From the NCBI RefSeq assembly GCF_009709555.1, contig NZ_WJBG01000215.1, positions 1 through 64,000 on the forward strand: a stretch of DNA of 64,000 nt, in the 5' to 3' direction. The notes under the pieces were generated by a model. The model searched no databases, was not told where the DNA came from, and saw only the letters and a list, made by a program, of their open reading frames with translations. Every line of letters begins with the position of its first letter. Positions within the stretch are counted from its first letter, which is position 1. The translations under genes were made by a program, and so were the position numbers. This stretch comes from Streptomyces blattellae. Lineage in GTDB: Bacteria; Actinomycetota; Actinomycetes; Streptomycetales; Streptomycetaceae. Of the stretch, positions 43,735-52,609 are shown piece by piece.

Positions 43735-44718
43735 TCAGTCCCCCTTGACGGTGACCACGTTCAGCATCGCCTCGTCACCCGGCAGGGTGAGCGCTCCCGC
43801 CGTGAGGTCCGCCGCGATACGCACGGACCCGTCCAGCGGATCGCCGGCGGACGGAACCCGGCGGGCCCACGGCAGTCGCCGGGACAGCTCGTCGTCCAGC
43901 GGTACGACGAGAGGGGCGCCCATCCTGAGCAGCCCGCCGGTGACGGCGACCCGGGCATCCGCGTCCGGCGGGCAGACGGCAGCCGCCGACTCGGCCATGT
44001 GCCGGGCGGCCGAGCGCAGGATGCCCGCGGCGACGGGGTCGCCGTCCGCCGCGCACCGGGCCACATGCGGTGCGAAGGACGCGAGCACGGCGGGCCGGTC
44101 CGGCCGGGGGTACAGCTTTCCGGGCAGCCCCGGCATCGGCCCGAACTCGTCCTCGGCGCGGGCCCGCAGCACGGCGGACCCACCGGGCCGCCCGTCGTAC
44201 GCCCGCAGCGCCGCCTCCAGCCCGGCCCGCCCGATCCAGGCACCGCCGCCGCAGTCGCCCAGCAGATGGCCCCACCCGTCGGTGCGACGCCAGCTCGTCA
44301 GATCCGTCCCGATGGCGATCAGTCCGGTACCGGCGGCCACCACGGCACCGGGCCGCGGGCCGACGGCGCCGACATACGCGCTGACGCCGTCGGCGACGAG
44401 CGCGAGCGTCCGGACACCGAGTTCCCGTCGCAGCGCACCGGGGAGTTCGGCGCGCAGGGCGTCGCCGAGCGTGGACAGACCGGCGGCTCCGACGGCAGCG
44501 GTGTCCAGCTGTCGCACACCGGTCTCCGCGGCCAACGCCCGCACCATGGGCACCAGTTGCTCCATCAGATGCCCCGGCTCGATACCACGCGCACCGGTCC
44601 GCACCGGCACACGGGACTCCCGCTGGGCCCTCACGTCCCCTTGCGAGGTCGCCACGACCACACGCAGGCCGGAGCCACCGGAGTCGACGGCGAGGAAACC
44701 GGCCCCCGCACCCGTCAC
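43735..44718 (-). CDS. BadF/BadG-type N-acetylglucosamine kinase-like ATPase
   Basis: A 327-residue actin-fold kinase. The phosphate 1 motif is FLAVDSGGSGLRVVVAT, the adenosine region VVAAGTGLIAIGTD, and GDCGGGAWIGRAGLEAALRAYDG matches the N-acetylglucosamine kinase subgroup with its conserved glycine-rich turn. VAVTGGLLRMG is the C-terminal adenosine motif. It probably phosphorylates an amino sugar from cell-wall turnover. The GTG start at 44718 overlaps, as GTGA, the stop of a uracil-DNA glycosylase fragment upstream. Confidence 0.88.
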   Translation of the reverse strand: MTGAGAGFLAVDSGGSGLRVVVATSQGDVRAQRESRVPVRTGARGIEPGHLMEQLVPMVRALAAETGVRQLDTAAVGAAGLSTLGDALRAELPGALRRELGVRTLALVADGVSAYVGAVGPRPGAVVAAGTGLIAIGTDLTSWRRTDGWGHLLGDCGGGAWIGRAGLEAALRAYDGRPGGSAVLRARAEDEFGPMPGLPGKLYPRPDRPAVLASFAPHVARCAADGDPVAAGILRSAARHMAESAAAVCPPDADARVAVTGGLLRMGAPLVVPLDDELSRRLPWARRVPSAGDPLDGSVRIAADLTAGALTLPGDEAMLNVVTVKGD

Positions 44719-44835
44719 GGCAGGCGCCCGTCCACCGGCTGACCTCCTTGCTGGTTCAGCAGGTCGTCGGCGCGGCTGAAGGGGCGGGAACCGGAGCAGC
44801 CGCGGTCGGCGGACACGGGGGCTGACCAGGCATGA
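44715..44835 (-). pseudogene. C-terminal fragment of a second uracil-DNA glycosylase
   Basis: On the minus strand the last about 38 codons read [20 protein letters not shown] and end with PVDGRLP plus stop. The intact enzyme 0.9 kb away ends [20 protein letters not shown] ... PVDWRLP. The upstream 180 residues are missing. It is oriented opposite to the intact gene and differs from it enough to be an old paralogue, not a recent duplicate. Its stop is coupled to the sugar kinase start. Confidence 0.75.
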
Positions 44836-44948
44836 TGACTATGGCCCAGTGGCTTGATCGCTGGATGCAACAGGCTCTGCTCCGTCCCGGTGACCGGCCG
44901 CGTGAGCTGCTCGACCGGTTCGAGGATCTCGATGAGGGGGAAGAGTAG
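44832..44948 (+). CDS. Possible small protein of 38 residues
   Basis: The frame from ATG 44832 encodes MMTMAQWLDRWMQQALLRPG, then a charged tail rich in Glu/Asp/Arg (RELLDRFEDLDEGEE). The base choice at codon third positions is coding-like in part. The ribosome site is weak. It lies directly before the uracil-DNA glycosylase gene on the same strand. No family is recognised and it may be non-coding. Confidence 0.35.
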   Translation: MMTMAQWLDRWMQQALLRPGDRPRELLDRFEDLDEGEE

Positions 44949-45023
44949 CGTCCGGAGCGGCGGCCGTGCGTGCGGGGTTCTGTGTGTGCGAACCCCCGGT
45001 GTGTGCCAGTAGGGTGACGCGCC

Positions 45024-45701
45024 GTGGCACCACGACCCTTGCATGAACTTGTTGAAGCAGGCTGGGCGAAGGCTCTTGAACCTGTGGCTGAACGCATCGC
45101 GGCCATGGGGGACTTCCTGCGGACCGAGATAGCGGCCGGCCGGACTTATCTTCCGTCCGGGGCGAATGTCCTGCGGGCCTTCCAGCAGCCTTTCGATGAC
45201 GTCCGTGTCCTGATCGTGGGGCAGGATCCGTACCCCACACCGGGCATGGCGATCGGGCTGAGCTTCGCGGTCTCGCCCGAGGTGCGTTCGCTGCCGGGCA
45301 GTCTGGAGAACATCTTCCGGGAGATGCACTCCGACCTCGGGCTGCCCAGGCCGTCGAACGGCGATCTCACGCCATGGACGCAGCAGGGCGTGCTGTTGCT
45401 CAACAGGGCGCTCACCACGGCCCCGCGCAAGCCTGGCGCGCACCGCGGCAAGGGCTGGGAGGAGGTCACCGAGCAGGCCATCCGAGCTCTCGCGGGGCGC
45501 GGGAAACCGCTGGTGTCGATCCTGTGGGGGCGTGACGCGCGTAATCTGCGGCCGCTGCTCGGGGATCTTCCGGCGATCGAGTCTGCCCATCCGTCCCCGA
45601 TGTCGGCGGATCGCGGTTTCTTCGGCTCGCGGCCGTTCAGCCGGGCCAATGACCTGCTGGTCGGTCAGGGGGCCGCGCCGGTGGACTGGCGACTGCCGTA
45701 G
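45024..45701 (+). CDS. ung: Uracil-DNA glycosylase, family 1
   Basis: A 225-residue base-excision repair enzyme that removes uracil from DNA. Motifs are [20 protein letters not shown] (catalytic aspartate in GQDPY), [25 protein letters not shown], and [24 protein letters not shown], with the catalytic histidine and intercalation loop. GTG 45024 is the chosen start, with GTAGGGTGA upstream. Full length and normal. Confidence 0.95.
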   Translation: MAPRPLHELVEAGWAKALEPVAERIAAMGDFLRTEIAAGRTYLPSGANVLRAFQQPFDDVRVLIVGQDPYPTPGMAIGLSFAVSPEVRSLPGSLENIFREMHSDLGLPRPSNGDLTPWTQQGVLLLNRALTTAPRKPGAHRGKGWEEVTEQAIRALAGRGKPLVSILWGRDARNLRPLLGDLPAIESAHPSPMSADRGFFGSRPFSRANDLLVGQGAAPVDWRLP

Positions 45702-46186
45702 GCCGCAGCCCTCGCTGCGTCCGGGTCTGCCTGCCCGCAAAGTACCGGCAGGTTCCCCGTCTCATGGCGGTACACGATGCCGGGTCGCGCCGGGAGAGGG
45801 CGGCGCCGCCGGTGATGTGGCGGGCCATCAGGTCGGTCATGGCGAGATGGCCCATGGCTTCGGCGGCGGGGGCGGCGGGCCGGACATCGCGCCGGACCAG
45901 GTCGGGCTGTGCGGCCCGGCGCCGCGTATGTTCAGGCGGAGTGGTCGCGTACACCCCCGTCGCGGGCGGCGGCCAGGTCGAGGGCGACGTCGGTGATCAT
46001 GTCCTCCTGGCCGCCGACCATGGGGGGTCGGGCCGCTCCCGCAGGCCCAGACCCGGCTCCCGTACCGCGGCGAGCGTGGCTTCCCGGGCGACCGCGCCGA
46101 CATCGGCACCCGAGCGGGCCACAGGCGTCACCCTACTGCCGTACGGGCAGTGGCGATCAACCGGTGGCCAAGGCCGGTCGAAGTGC
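45702..46186. other. Decayed region between ung and the Asp-box protein
   Basis: 485 bases with no intact gene. The minus strand contains a recognisable aldolase remnant at 45930-46110 (listed separately) and other short frames without homology, for example AEAMGHLAMTDLMARHITGG. The lack of any complete frame suggests erosion of a former gene cluster. Confidence 0.55.
45930..46110 (-). pseudogene. Fragment resembling 4-hydroxy-2-oxovalerate aldolase
   Basis: One frame reads MVGGQEDMITDVALDLAAARDG, resembling the C-terminal segment of DmpG/MhpE-type aldolases. The preceding frame carries VARSGADVGAVAREATLAAV and joins it only by a frameshift. No barrel catalytic region is present, so at most this is a remnant of an aromatic-degradation gene. 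The match is short. Confidence 0.4.
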
Positions 46187-47281
46187 TCAACTGACCACCG
46201 CCGCACGGACACAGAGCACATCCGGCAGATGCGAGGCGAGCTGCTGCCAGCTGTCGCCGTCGTCGGCCGATGCGAACACCTCGCCGTTGCGGTTGCCGAA
46301 ATAGACGCCCGCCGGGTCTCCGTCATCGGTGCACAGCGCGTCGCGCAGCACCGTGCCGTAGTGGTCCTCCCGCGGCAGGCCCGCCGACAGCGGCTCCCAG
46401 GTCTTGCCCGCGTCCGCCGTGCGGAAGACCCGGCACCGGCGGTCGGCGGGCACCCGGTCCGCGTCCGCGTTGATCGGGAACACATAGGCGGTGTCGCCGC
46501 GGTGGGGGTGTGTGGCCGCCGCGAAACCGAACGTGGAGGGCAGGCCCTCGCCGATGTCCGTCCAGTGCGCGCCCGCGTCGTCGCTGCGGTAGACGCCCCA
46601 GTGGTTCTGCAGATACAGCCGGTCCGGAGTGACGGAGTCCTGCGCGATCTTGTGGACGCACTGTCCGAACTCCGGGTGGGGATCCGGCAGGAACACCGCG
46701 GAGACACCGGAGTTGGACGGTGACCAGCTGGCGCCGCCGTCGGTGCTGCGGAACACGCCCGCGGTCGACACGGCGACCGTCACGGCCTGCGGGTCCCGCT
46801 TGTCGGTCACCACCGTGTGCAGGCCCTCACCGCCGCCGCCCGGCACCCACTGCGAGCGGGTGGGGTGCTCCCACAGCGGACGGACCAGCTCGAAGCTTTC
46901 GCCGCGGTCCTCGGAGCGGTACAGCGCGGCCGGTTCCGTGCCCGCGTACACCACGTCCGGTTCCGCGGCGGCCGGGTGCAGCTGCCACACCCGCTCCAGC
47001 GAAGCGCCGGTGTCCTTGGGGAACTTGACGGCCGGCCGGGGCGGTTCGGTCCAGGTCCGGCCCAGGTCGTCGGAGTGGAAAACGGACGGACCCCAGTGCG
47101 AGCTGTCGCCGCCGGCCAGCAGCCGCGGGCGGTCGCCGCGGGTGTCGACGGCGACCGAGTAGACGGCCTGTGCGTTGAAGTAGGGGCTCTCGTCGAACGC
47201 CCAGGCGCCACTGCGCCGGCGCCCGATGAACAGGCCTTTGCGCGTGCCCACGGCGAGCAGTACCCCGGTCATGCCGATCAC
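46187..47281 (-). CDS. Asp-box (BNR/sortilin-like) beta-propeller protein
   Basis: A 364-residue protein with repeated Asp-box motifs S-x-D-x-G-x-x-W: SDDLGRTW, SEDRGESF, STDGGASW, SDDAGAHW, TADAGKTW and SADDGDSW. This gives six blades. The N-terminus MIGMTGVLLAVGTRKGLFIG lacks a signal peptide, so it is probably cytoplasmic. Catalytic residues of sialidases are not evident. Related proteins are usually annotated as exo-alpha-sialidase or glycosyl hydrolase by fold only. Function unknown. Confidence 0.75.
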   Translation of the reverse strand: MIGMTGVLLAVGTRKGLFIGRRRSGAWAFDESPYFNAQAVYSVAVDTRGDRPRLLAGGDSSHWGPSVFHSDDLGRTWTEPPRPAVKFPKDTGASLERVWQLHPAAAEPDVVYAGTEPAALYRSEDRGESFELVRPLWEHPTRSQWVPGGGGEGLHTVVTDKRDPQAVTVAVSTAGVFRSTDGGASWSPSNSGVSAVFLPDPHPEFGQCVHKIAQDSVTPDRLYLQNHWGVYRSDDAGAHWTDIGEGLPSTFGFAAATHPHRGDTAYVFPINADADRVPADRRCRVFRTADAGKTWEPLSAGLPREDHYGTVLRDALCTDDGDPAGVYFGNRNGEVFASADDGDSWQQLASHLPDVLCVRAAVVS

Positions 47282-47577
47282 CTCCGCGACATCTTCGTCT
47301 CAGACACCGGCCAGTCTGCACCCCACCACTGACAGTCACCTCTGGAGACGGCTTCCTCCCAGGTCAGGGCGGTGCGGCGGTCCGTGCCGGGGGTGGCGCA
47401 CGGTGCTCCGCAGGGGGCCGATCCCGGAACGATCCGGTCATTTTCCGTCAGACGCCGCTGAGCGCGTCGAGCCCGTGGGACCGTCGGCCCGGGGACCATC
47501 CCTGAGCATCCGCGAGCCGTGCGACGTATGGAAGGACGGTCGGGGGTGTTCGTGTGCTCATGAGGAGGAAGCCTTCG

Positions 47578-48162
47578 ATGGCGTTCCGTGGTCCGAAGGT
47601 GTGGCTGTGGCGCTGGCGACGCAACCCGCTCAAGCGTCAGGCCGACGTGGTGGAGACATGGGTGGTGCTCGGTGCGTGGGCGTTCACCGTCCTCGTCGGG
47701 GTGTCCGCGGGCCTGGCGGTGAACCGGTCCGTCGAGCACGGACTGGCCCGGGAGCGGATCGAGTGGCGTCCCGCCGTGGCCCGGCTCACCGAGCGGGCAC
47801 CCGGCCCGGCCGTCACGAACTCGGGCGCGGTCAGCAGCGAGCGGGTGTGGGGCGAGGTGCGCTGGACCGCGCCGGACGGCTCGGTCCACACCGGCCAGGC
47901 GCGGGTCCGTAAGGGCAGCGCCGTCGGCTCCCCGGTCACCGTGTGGACGGACCCGCAGGGCCGCCTGGTGACCAGGCCCGCCACCGCCTCCCAGGCCCGC
48001 TCACAGGCCGCGCTGACCGGCACCCTGATGGGAGTGGCAGCGGCGGCGGTTCCCTTCGTCGGCGGCCGGGTCCTGCGCGGCCGGCTGGAGCGCAGCCGCA
48101 TGCAGATGTGGGACGCGGAGTGGGCGCTGCTCGGCCCACTGTGGGGACGGAAGACAGGCTGA
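47578..48162 (+). CDS. Rv1733c-family membrane protein
   Basis: A 194-residue protein with two membrane segments (VVLGAWAFTVLVGVSAGLAV and a C-terminal GTLMGVAAAAVPFVGG) flanking an extracellular domain with RVWGEVRWTAPDGSVHTGQARV and GSPVTVWTDPQGRLV. This is the layout of the Rv1733c family, abundant in actinobacteria. The start at ATG 47578 has GAGGAGG nine bases upstream; ATG 47560 is an alternative. The stop is the first unit of a 7-bp repeat. Confidence 0.75.
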   Translation: MAFRGPKVWLWRWRRNPLKRQADVVETWVVLGAWAFTVLVGVSAGLAVNRSVEHGLARERIEWRPAVARLTERAPGPAVTNSGAVSSERVWGEVRWTAPDGSVHTGQARVRKGSAVGSPVTVWTDPQGRLVTRPATASQARSQAALTGTLMGVAAAAVPFVGGRVLRGRLERSRMQMWDAEWALLGPLWGRKTG

Positions 48163-48187
48163 GGTCTGAGGTCTGAGCTCTGAGGTC
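48160..48187. repeat. Four tandem 7-bp repeats
   Basis: TGAGGTC occurs four times in a row (one unit TGAGCTC), starting with the stop codon of the Rv1733c-like gene. The array fills part of the gap before the convergent acyl-CoA dehydrogenase gene. Confidence 0.9.
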
Positions 48188-48232
48188 TACTGACAACGTG
48201 GCGGGATCGGAGCGTGACGGTGCGCGATCCGG

Positions 48233-49900
48233 TCAGGCCGCCGCCGCAAGGGCCCGTCGCAGGATCGCGTCCACGTCGGCGGCGTCGGAGAGGGTGCCGA
48301 AGGCGTGCCCCCAGTCGCCGCCGAGCCGGCTGGCGCAGAAGGCGTCGGCGACGGGGGACGGGGCGTGCCGGACCAGCAGGGAGGCCTGGAGGGTCAGCGC
48401 CATCCGCTCGACCAGGCGGCGGGCGCCCGACTCGGACCCCTTGGACAACCCGTCCCGGAGGCGGTCGACGGCCGCGTCCAGGCGGGCGTCCGCCCCCTGC
48501 GCCAGGGCGAGTTCGGCGAACAACGCGTCCGCGGTGCCGGGCTCGCGGCGCAACGCCCGCAGCACGTCGAGGGCGTTGACGTTCCCCGAGCCCTCCCAGA
48601 TCGACAGCAGCGGAGCCTCCCGGTAGTGGCGGGGCATGCCCGACTCCTCCACGTAGCCGTTGCCGCCGAGGCACTCCAGGGCCTCTGCGGTGAAGGCGGG
48701 ACCCCGCTTGGTGACCCAGTACTTGCCGACGGCGGTGGCGATCCGGCGGAAGGCCGCCTCACCGGCGTCCCCGCGCACGGCCCGGTCGGCCGCGCCCGCC
48801 AACCGCAGCGTCAGCGTCGTGGCGGCCTCCGACTCCAGCGCCAGGTCGGCCAGGACGTTGCGCATCAGCGGCTGGTCGACCAGCCGTGCGCCGAACGCGC
48901 TGCGGTGGCGTACATGATGCCCGGCCTCGACAAGCGTCTTGCGCATCAGCGTCGCCGAGGACATCACGCAGTCCAGGCGTGTGCAGTTGACCATCTCGAT
49001 GATCGTCTTCACGCCCTGGCCCTCGGACCCGACCAGCCAGGCCACGGTCCCGTCGAACTCCGGCTCGGAGGACGCGTTGGAACGGTTGCCCAGCTTGTCC
49101 TTGAGCCGCTGGATGCGGAAGGTGTTGCGGCTGCCGTCCGGCAGGATGCGCGGCACGAGGAAGCAGGACAACCCGTCGGGAGCCTGCGCCAGCACCAGGA
49201 ACACATCGCACATCGGCGCCGAGGTGAACCACTTGTGCCCGCGCAGCGTGTACACGCCGGGCTCGGCGCTGGGCGTCGCCGTCGTCGTGTTCGTCCGGAC
49301 GTCGGAACCGCCCTGCTTCTCGGTCATCCCCATGCCCGCCAGCAGGCCCCGCTTCTCGGTGGGCACCCGCAGCCCGGGGTCGTACTCCCGGCCGGTCAGC
49401 AGGGGTTCGTAGACCTTCGCCAGCTCGGGCTGCCGGCGCAGCGCGGGAACGGCCGCGTACGTCATGGACGTCGGACAGCCGTGCCCGGCCTCCGTGTGCC
49501 CCCACACCAACCCGCCCGCGGTCCGGGCGACATGCGCGCCGGGCCGGTCCTCGGCCCAGGGCGTCGCGGCGAGTCCCTCGGTGACCGCGACGCGCATCAG
49601 GTGGTGCCAGCTCGGATGGAACTCGACCTCGTCGATCCGGTTGCCGTAGCGGTCGTGCGTGCGCAGCTCGGGCTCGTACCGGTTGGCCAGCTCGGCCCAC
49701 TCCTGCGCCTCGGCGCTCCCGGCCCGCAGCCCGAGCCGCCGGAGCCCCTCCTCGGCCCACCCGGCACCCTCGCGGCGCAGCCCTTCGAGCAGCGCCGTGT
49801 CGTCGGCCGCGTCGTAGGGGGCCAGGGCAGGGGGCTGGTTGGTCACGTCGTGCGTGGCGTGGCCCTGAGGGCCTTCTTCGTGCGCGGGTATCGAGGCCAT
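48233..49900 (-). CDS. AidB-like acyl-CoA dehydrogenase
   Basis: A 555-residue flavoprotein. The acyl-CoA dehydrogenase core contains GMGMTEKQGGSDVRTN (FAD loop), YTLRGHKWFTSAPMCDVFLV, GQGVKTIIEMVNCTRLDCVM and ALECLGGNGYVEESGMPRHYREAPLLSIWEGSGNV. These residues and the long N-terminal arm are typical of the AidB/isovaleryl-like subgroup. AidB limits alkylation damage in enteric bacteria; whether that holds here is unknown. It is transcribed away from a PaaX-like regulator, over a strong dyad. Confidence 0.92.
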   Translation of the reverse strand: MASIPAHEEGPQGHATHDVTNQPPALAPYDAADDTALLEGLRREGAGWAEEGLRRLGLRAGSAEAQEWAELANRYEPELRTHDRYGNRIDEVEFHPSWHHLMRVAVTEGLAATPWAEDRPGAHVARTAGGLVWGHTEAGHGCPTSMTYAAVPALRRQPELAKVYEPLLTGREYDPGLRVPTEKRGLLAGMGMTEKQGGSDVRTNTTTATPSAEPGVYTLRGHKWFTSAPMCDVFLVLAQAPDGLSCFLVPRILPDGSRNTFRIQRLKDKLGNRSNASSEPEFDGTVAWLVGSEGQGVKTIIEMVNCTRLDCVMSSATLMRKTLVEAGHHVRHRSAFGARLVDQPLMRNVLADLALESEAATTLTLRLAGAADRAVRGDAGEAAFRRIATAVGKYWVTKRGPAFTAEALECLGGNGYVEESGMPRHYREAPLLSIWEGSGNVNALDVLRALRREPGTADALFAELALAQGADARLDAAVDRLRDGLSKGSESGARRLVERMALTLQASLLVRHAPSPVADAFCASRLGGDWGHAFGTLSDAADVDAILRRALAAAA

Positions 49901-49910
49901 ACGGCGAGTG

Positions 49911-49944
49911 TTGCACTATTCCTGCGGTCGCAGCAATCCTGCAA
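49911..49944. promoter_or_regulatory. Extended 34-bp dyad, likely PaaX-like operator
   Basis: An inner palindrome CTGCG-GT-CGCAG (49922-49933) and outer arms TTGCA (49911) and TGCAA (49940) share exactly the same centre, at 49927.5. The dyad lies between the two divergent start codons (49900 and 49976) and is a good candidate site for the PaaX-like regulator. Confidence 0.7.
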
Positions 49945-49975
49945 CGCCCCGCTCCGGCCCGTACAGTACGTCCCC

Positions 49976-50719
49976 ATGGGAACGGTCCAGGCAGACGAGC
50001 TGCATCTGCGCCCCCTGTCGGCGCGCTCGGTCGTCCTGAGCCTGCTCCTCGGTACCCACCCGCCCGAGCTGCCGGTGAAGGACCTCGCGCGCGCGGTGCA
50101 GCCCTTCGGCGTGGGCGGCTCCACCCTGCGGGCGGCGCTCAGCCGGATGACGGCCGCCGGTGATCTGCGGCGCACGGACACCGGGTATCGCATCGGCGAC
50201 CGTCTCCTGGAGCGCCAGCGCCGTCAGGACGACGCCGTGCAGCCCAGTACGCGCGCGTGGGACGGCGATTGGGAGATGGCCGTGATCACGGCGACGGGCC
50301 GGGGGCCCGCCGAACGCGCCGAACTGCGGGCCCGGTTGACCACCCTCCGCCTCGCCGAACTGCGCGAAGGCGTCTGGCTGCGCCCCGCCAATCTCCGCCG
50401 CTCGCTCCCGGGGGACCTCGAAACCGTGCTCCGGCCCTTCACGGCCCGCCCCGGACAACCCGCACGCGAGCTGGCGTCGGCCCTCTGGCCCCTCGGCACC
50501 TGGGCCCGCACGGCGCACGGCCTGCTCGGCCACATCGCGCGCGTGGAGCGCCCCGCCGACCGGCTCACGGCCTTCGCCGCCGTCGTACGCCATCTGCTCC
50601 TCGACCCCGTCCTGCCCGGAGAACTCCTCCCCGCCGACTGGCCCGGACCGGCACTGCGCGCCGCGTACGCCGATTACCGGCGGGAGTTCACGCGGGTCGT
50701 GCGGGAGCGGCGGGCATGA
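49976..50719 (+). CDS. PaaX-like transcriptional regulator
   Basis: A 247-residue regulator. Its N-terminal winged helix is LSARSVVLSLLLGTHPPELPVKDLARAVQPFGVGGSTLRAALSRMTAAGDL, and the C-terminal regions (WDGDWEMAVITATG, LREGVWLRPANL) match PaaX family repressors of phenylacetate-type degradation. Here it faces an AidB-like acyl-CoA dehydrogenase and probably controls it, with an acyl-CoA as inducer (inference). Confidence 0.85.
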   Translation: MGTVQADELHLRPLSARSVVLSLLLGTHPPELPVKDLARAVQPFGVGGSTLRAALSRMTAAGDLRRTDTGYRIGDRLLERQRRQDDAVQPSTRAWDGDWEMAVITATGRGPAERAELRARLTTLRLAELREGVWLRPANLRRSLPGDLETVLRPFTARPGQPARELASALWPLGTWARTAHGLLGHIARVERPADRLTAFAAVVRHLLLDPVLPGELLPADWPGPALRAAYADYRREFTRVVRERRA

Positions 50720-50722
50720 CAC

Positions 50723-50767
50723 GGCGGCCGTCCGAAGCGCCGTGCGGGGACGCTCCGGACGGCCGCC
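50723..50767. terminator. Hairpin between PaaX-like and PL3 genes
   Basis: GGCGGCCGTCCG (50723-50734) pairs with CGGACGGCCGCC (50756-50767); an inner AGCG/CGCT pair extends the stem past one mismatch. It lies between convergent genes and suits a bidirectional terminator. Confidence 0.75.
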
Positions 50768-50786
50768 TGCACCGTGGGGGGAAGGG

Positions 50787-51569
50787 TCAGCGGTAGGTGA
50801 TGTCCGAGGTGGAGTACAGGCAGTTGGTGCTGTCCGGGCCCGTACCGACCGCGGTGTTGTTGTTGTACTTCTGACACGGGATGACCCTGCGGCTCGCGTC
50901 GTTGAGGATCGTGATGCCGCGCAGCGTCGCCACGTCGCCCCGGTTGACGTTGATGCCGACGAGGCGTGCGGTGGAGCCCGTGCCGGTCACCTCGATGTTG
51001 CTGAGGTTGACCCTGCGCGTGTACTGCGTGGAGCAGTCGCCGCAGGAGCGGTACAGCGTCTTGAACTCGCTGACGGCGAAGTTGGAGATGTTCAGCGTGC
51101 CGGGCCCGTTGTGCTGGAAGACCTTGTCGGCGGCCTTCTTCGCGCCACCACCGGTCACGGTGTAGGTGGAGCCGCCCCGGAAGGTGGCTGCGTCCTCGCC
51201 GACGTCCTCCCACCACACGTTCTGCAGCGTGCAGTTGCCCTCGCAGTGGATGCCGTCGGCACCGGGTGCGCCGATGATGACGTTCCGCAGGGTCGCGCCG
51301 GCCGCCAGCCTGAAGATCGGGTCCTGGCCCTCTTCCTGGCCGTCGCCGGCCAGGTCGCCGCTGCCGTAGTAGCGCACCATGCCGCCGTCGCGGACGCCGG
51401 ACACGGAGATGGTGGAGCTCACCGGCTGACTGCTGGTGGGCGTCGGCCAGGTGGCGGCACTCGCCGGGGGCGCTCCGAGTGTCATGATCATGACAGACGA
51501 GAAACCGAGTGCGGCCACGGTGCCGGTCAGCGCGCGCCGGCGGGCGCGCGGCAGTGCTGGTGAAGTCAT
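50787..51569 (-). CDS. Secreted pectate lyase, PL3-type
   Basis: A 260-residue exported enzyme. The signal peptide is RRRALTGTVAALGFSSVMIMTLGAPPASA. The mature beta-helix contains GADGIHCEGNCTLQNVWWEDVGEDA, a hallmark of family 3 pectate lyases with the calcium-binding acidic residues and catalytic lysine region further on (KKAADKVFQHNGPGTL). It cleaves de-esterified pectin by beta-elimination. It follows the PL1 gene on the same strand with about 60 bases between, so the two are probably co-expressed. Confidence 0.9.
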   Translation of the reverse strand: MTSPALPRARRRALTGTVAALGFSSVMIMTLGAPPASAATWPTPTSSQPVSSTISVSGVRDGGMVRYYGSGDLAGDGQEEGQDPIFRLAAGATLRNVIIGAPGADGIHCEGNCTLQNVWWEDVGEDAATFRGGSTYTVTGGGAKKAADKVFQHNGPGTLNISNFAVSEFKTLYRSCGDCSTQYTRRVNLSNIEVTGTGSTARLVGINVNRGDVATLRGITILNDASRRVIPCQKYNNNTAVGTGPDSTNCLYSTSDITYR

Positions 51570-51590
51570 GTCCCGATGCCTTCTTCCAGT

Positions 51591-51631
51591 TGGGGGGTGG
51601 TCATGTGGGGGGTGGTCATGGGGGGTGGTCA
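51591..51631. repeat. Three short direct repeats between the pectate lyase genes
   Basis: TGGGGGGTGGTCA occurs at 51591-51603, 51606-51618 and 51619-51631, overlapping the stop region of the PL1 gene. Copies are 13-15 bp apart. They may be slippage products or regulator sites. Confidence 0.85.
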
Positions 51632-52609
51632 GATCTTTCCGGCGCCCGCGCCGGACGTGACCGAGGAGACGACCGTCGATGCGGACTCCGCGGTGTAGCC
51701 GTACGGCGGGGCGGTGAAGCCGCCGACCTGCGAGATCTCGGTGGCGGCTCCACCGAGGTCGTTGCCGCGCAGGTTGGCGTATCCGTCGACGTCGCTGCTG
51801 CGGTTGGTGGTGACCGCGATCTTCGTCGCACGGAAGACGTTGTTCTCGACGAGCATCTGGGCGCCCATGCGCGAGTGGCAGGCGGTGTCGGCGCCCTCCA
51901 CGTAGTTGTTGTAGAAGTGGCCGGTGCCGAAGCGCAGGCTGGGGATGCGCGAGTACACGTTGCTGAAGTGGTTGTGGTGGTACGTCACCTTCAGACGGCC
52001 GGTGTCCTCGCTCGCGTTGTTGTCGCTGTGCCCGACGAGCGAGCCCTTGAAGTGGTCCTTGAACGTGTTCCAGGAGACGGTCACGTTGTCGGCGCCGTGA
52101 TTGATGTCGAGCAGACCGTCGTAGTAGTCCTTGTCGTGATCGCGGTCCGCCGAGAAGGAGTTGTGGTCGATCCAGACCTTCGTCGACTCCTGGACGGTGA
52201 TGCCGTCGGCGGGCGCGACCGGCTTGCTGATGTTGAGATTGCGGATGACGACGTTCGTCACCTCCTTCAGCCGCAGCCCGCCGCCGGTGAACCCGGAGGA
52301 CGAACCGACGCCCAGGACCGTGGTGTTGGAGCCGATGTCGACCTGACCGCTCAGCGAGATCAGGCCGTTCACCCGGACGACCTTGGCCGCGTTGCCGGTG
52401 ACGGCCGACTTGAAGGCGTCCAGCGTCGAGACGGTGACCGCGCCGGCGCTGCCGCCGCCGGTCGTGCCGGCGCCGAATCCGACCGGCGAGGTCTCGGCGG
52501 CGCCCGCCGGCCGGGGAAGGGCGAGGGCGGCCGCCATGGCGAGAACGGCCGCGGCGGCCGTCACCAGGGGGGTTCTTTGCGCGTGTGTACGGAGGAGGCC
52601 TGTACGCAT
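51629..52609 (-). CDS. Secreted pectate lyase, PL1-type
   Basis: A 326-residue exported enzyme. The signal peptide is hydrophobic (VTAAAAVLAMAAALALPRPAGA). The beta-helix shows TKVWIDHNSFSAD (vWiDH motif), DGLLDINHGADNVTVSWN (calcium-binding aspartates) and HHNHFSNVYSRIPSLRFGTGHFYNN, in which the catalytic arginine lies. It depolymerises pectate outside the cell, together with the PL3 enzyme. The promoter region contains the AGAAAGCGCTTGC motif (52750) and the repeat at 52768. Confidence 0.93.
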   Translation of the reverse strand: MRTGLLRTHAQRTPLVTAAAAVLAMAAALALPRPAGAAETSPVGFGAGTTGGGSAGAVTVSTLDAFKSAVTGNAAKVVRVNGLISLSGQVDIGSNTTVLGVGSSSGFTGGGLRLKEVTNVVIRNLNISKPVAPADGITVQESTKVWIDHNSFSADRDHDKDYYDGLLDINHGADNVTVSWNTFKDHFKGSLVGHSDNNASEDTGRLKVTYHHNHFSNVYSRIPSLRFGTGHFYNNYVEGADTACHSRMGAQMLVENNVFRATKIAVTTNRSSDVDGYANLRGNDLGGAATEISQVGGFTAPPYGYTAESASTVVSSVTSGAGAGKI

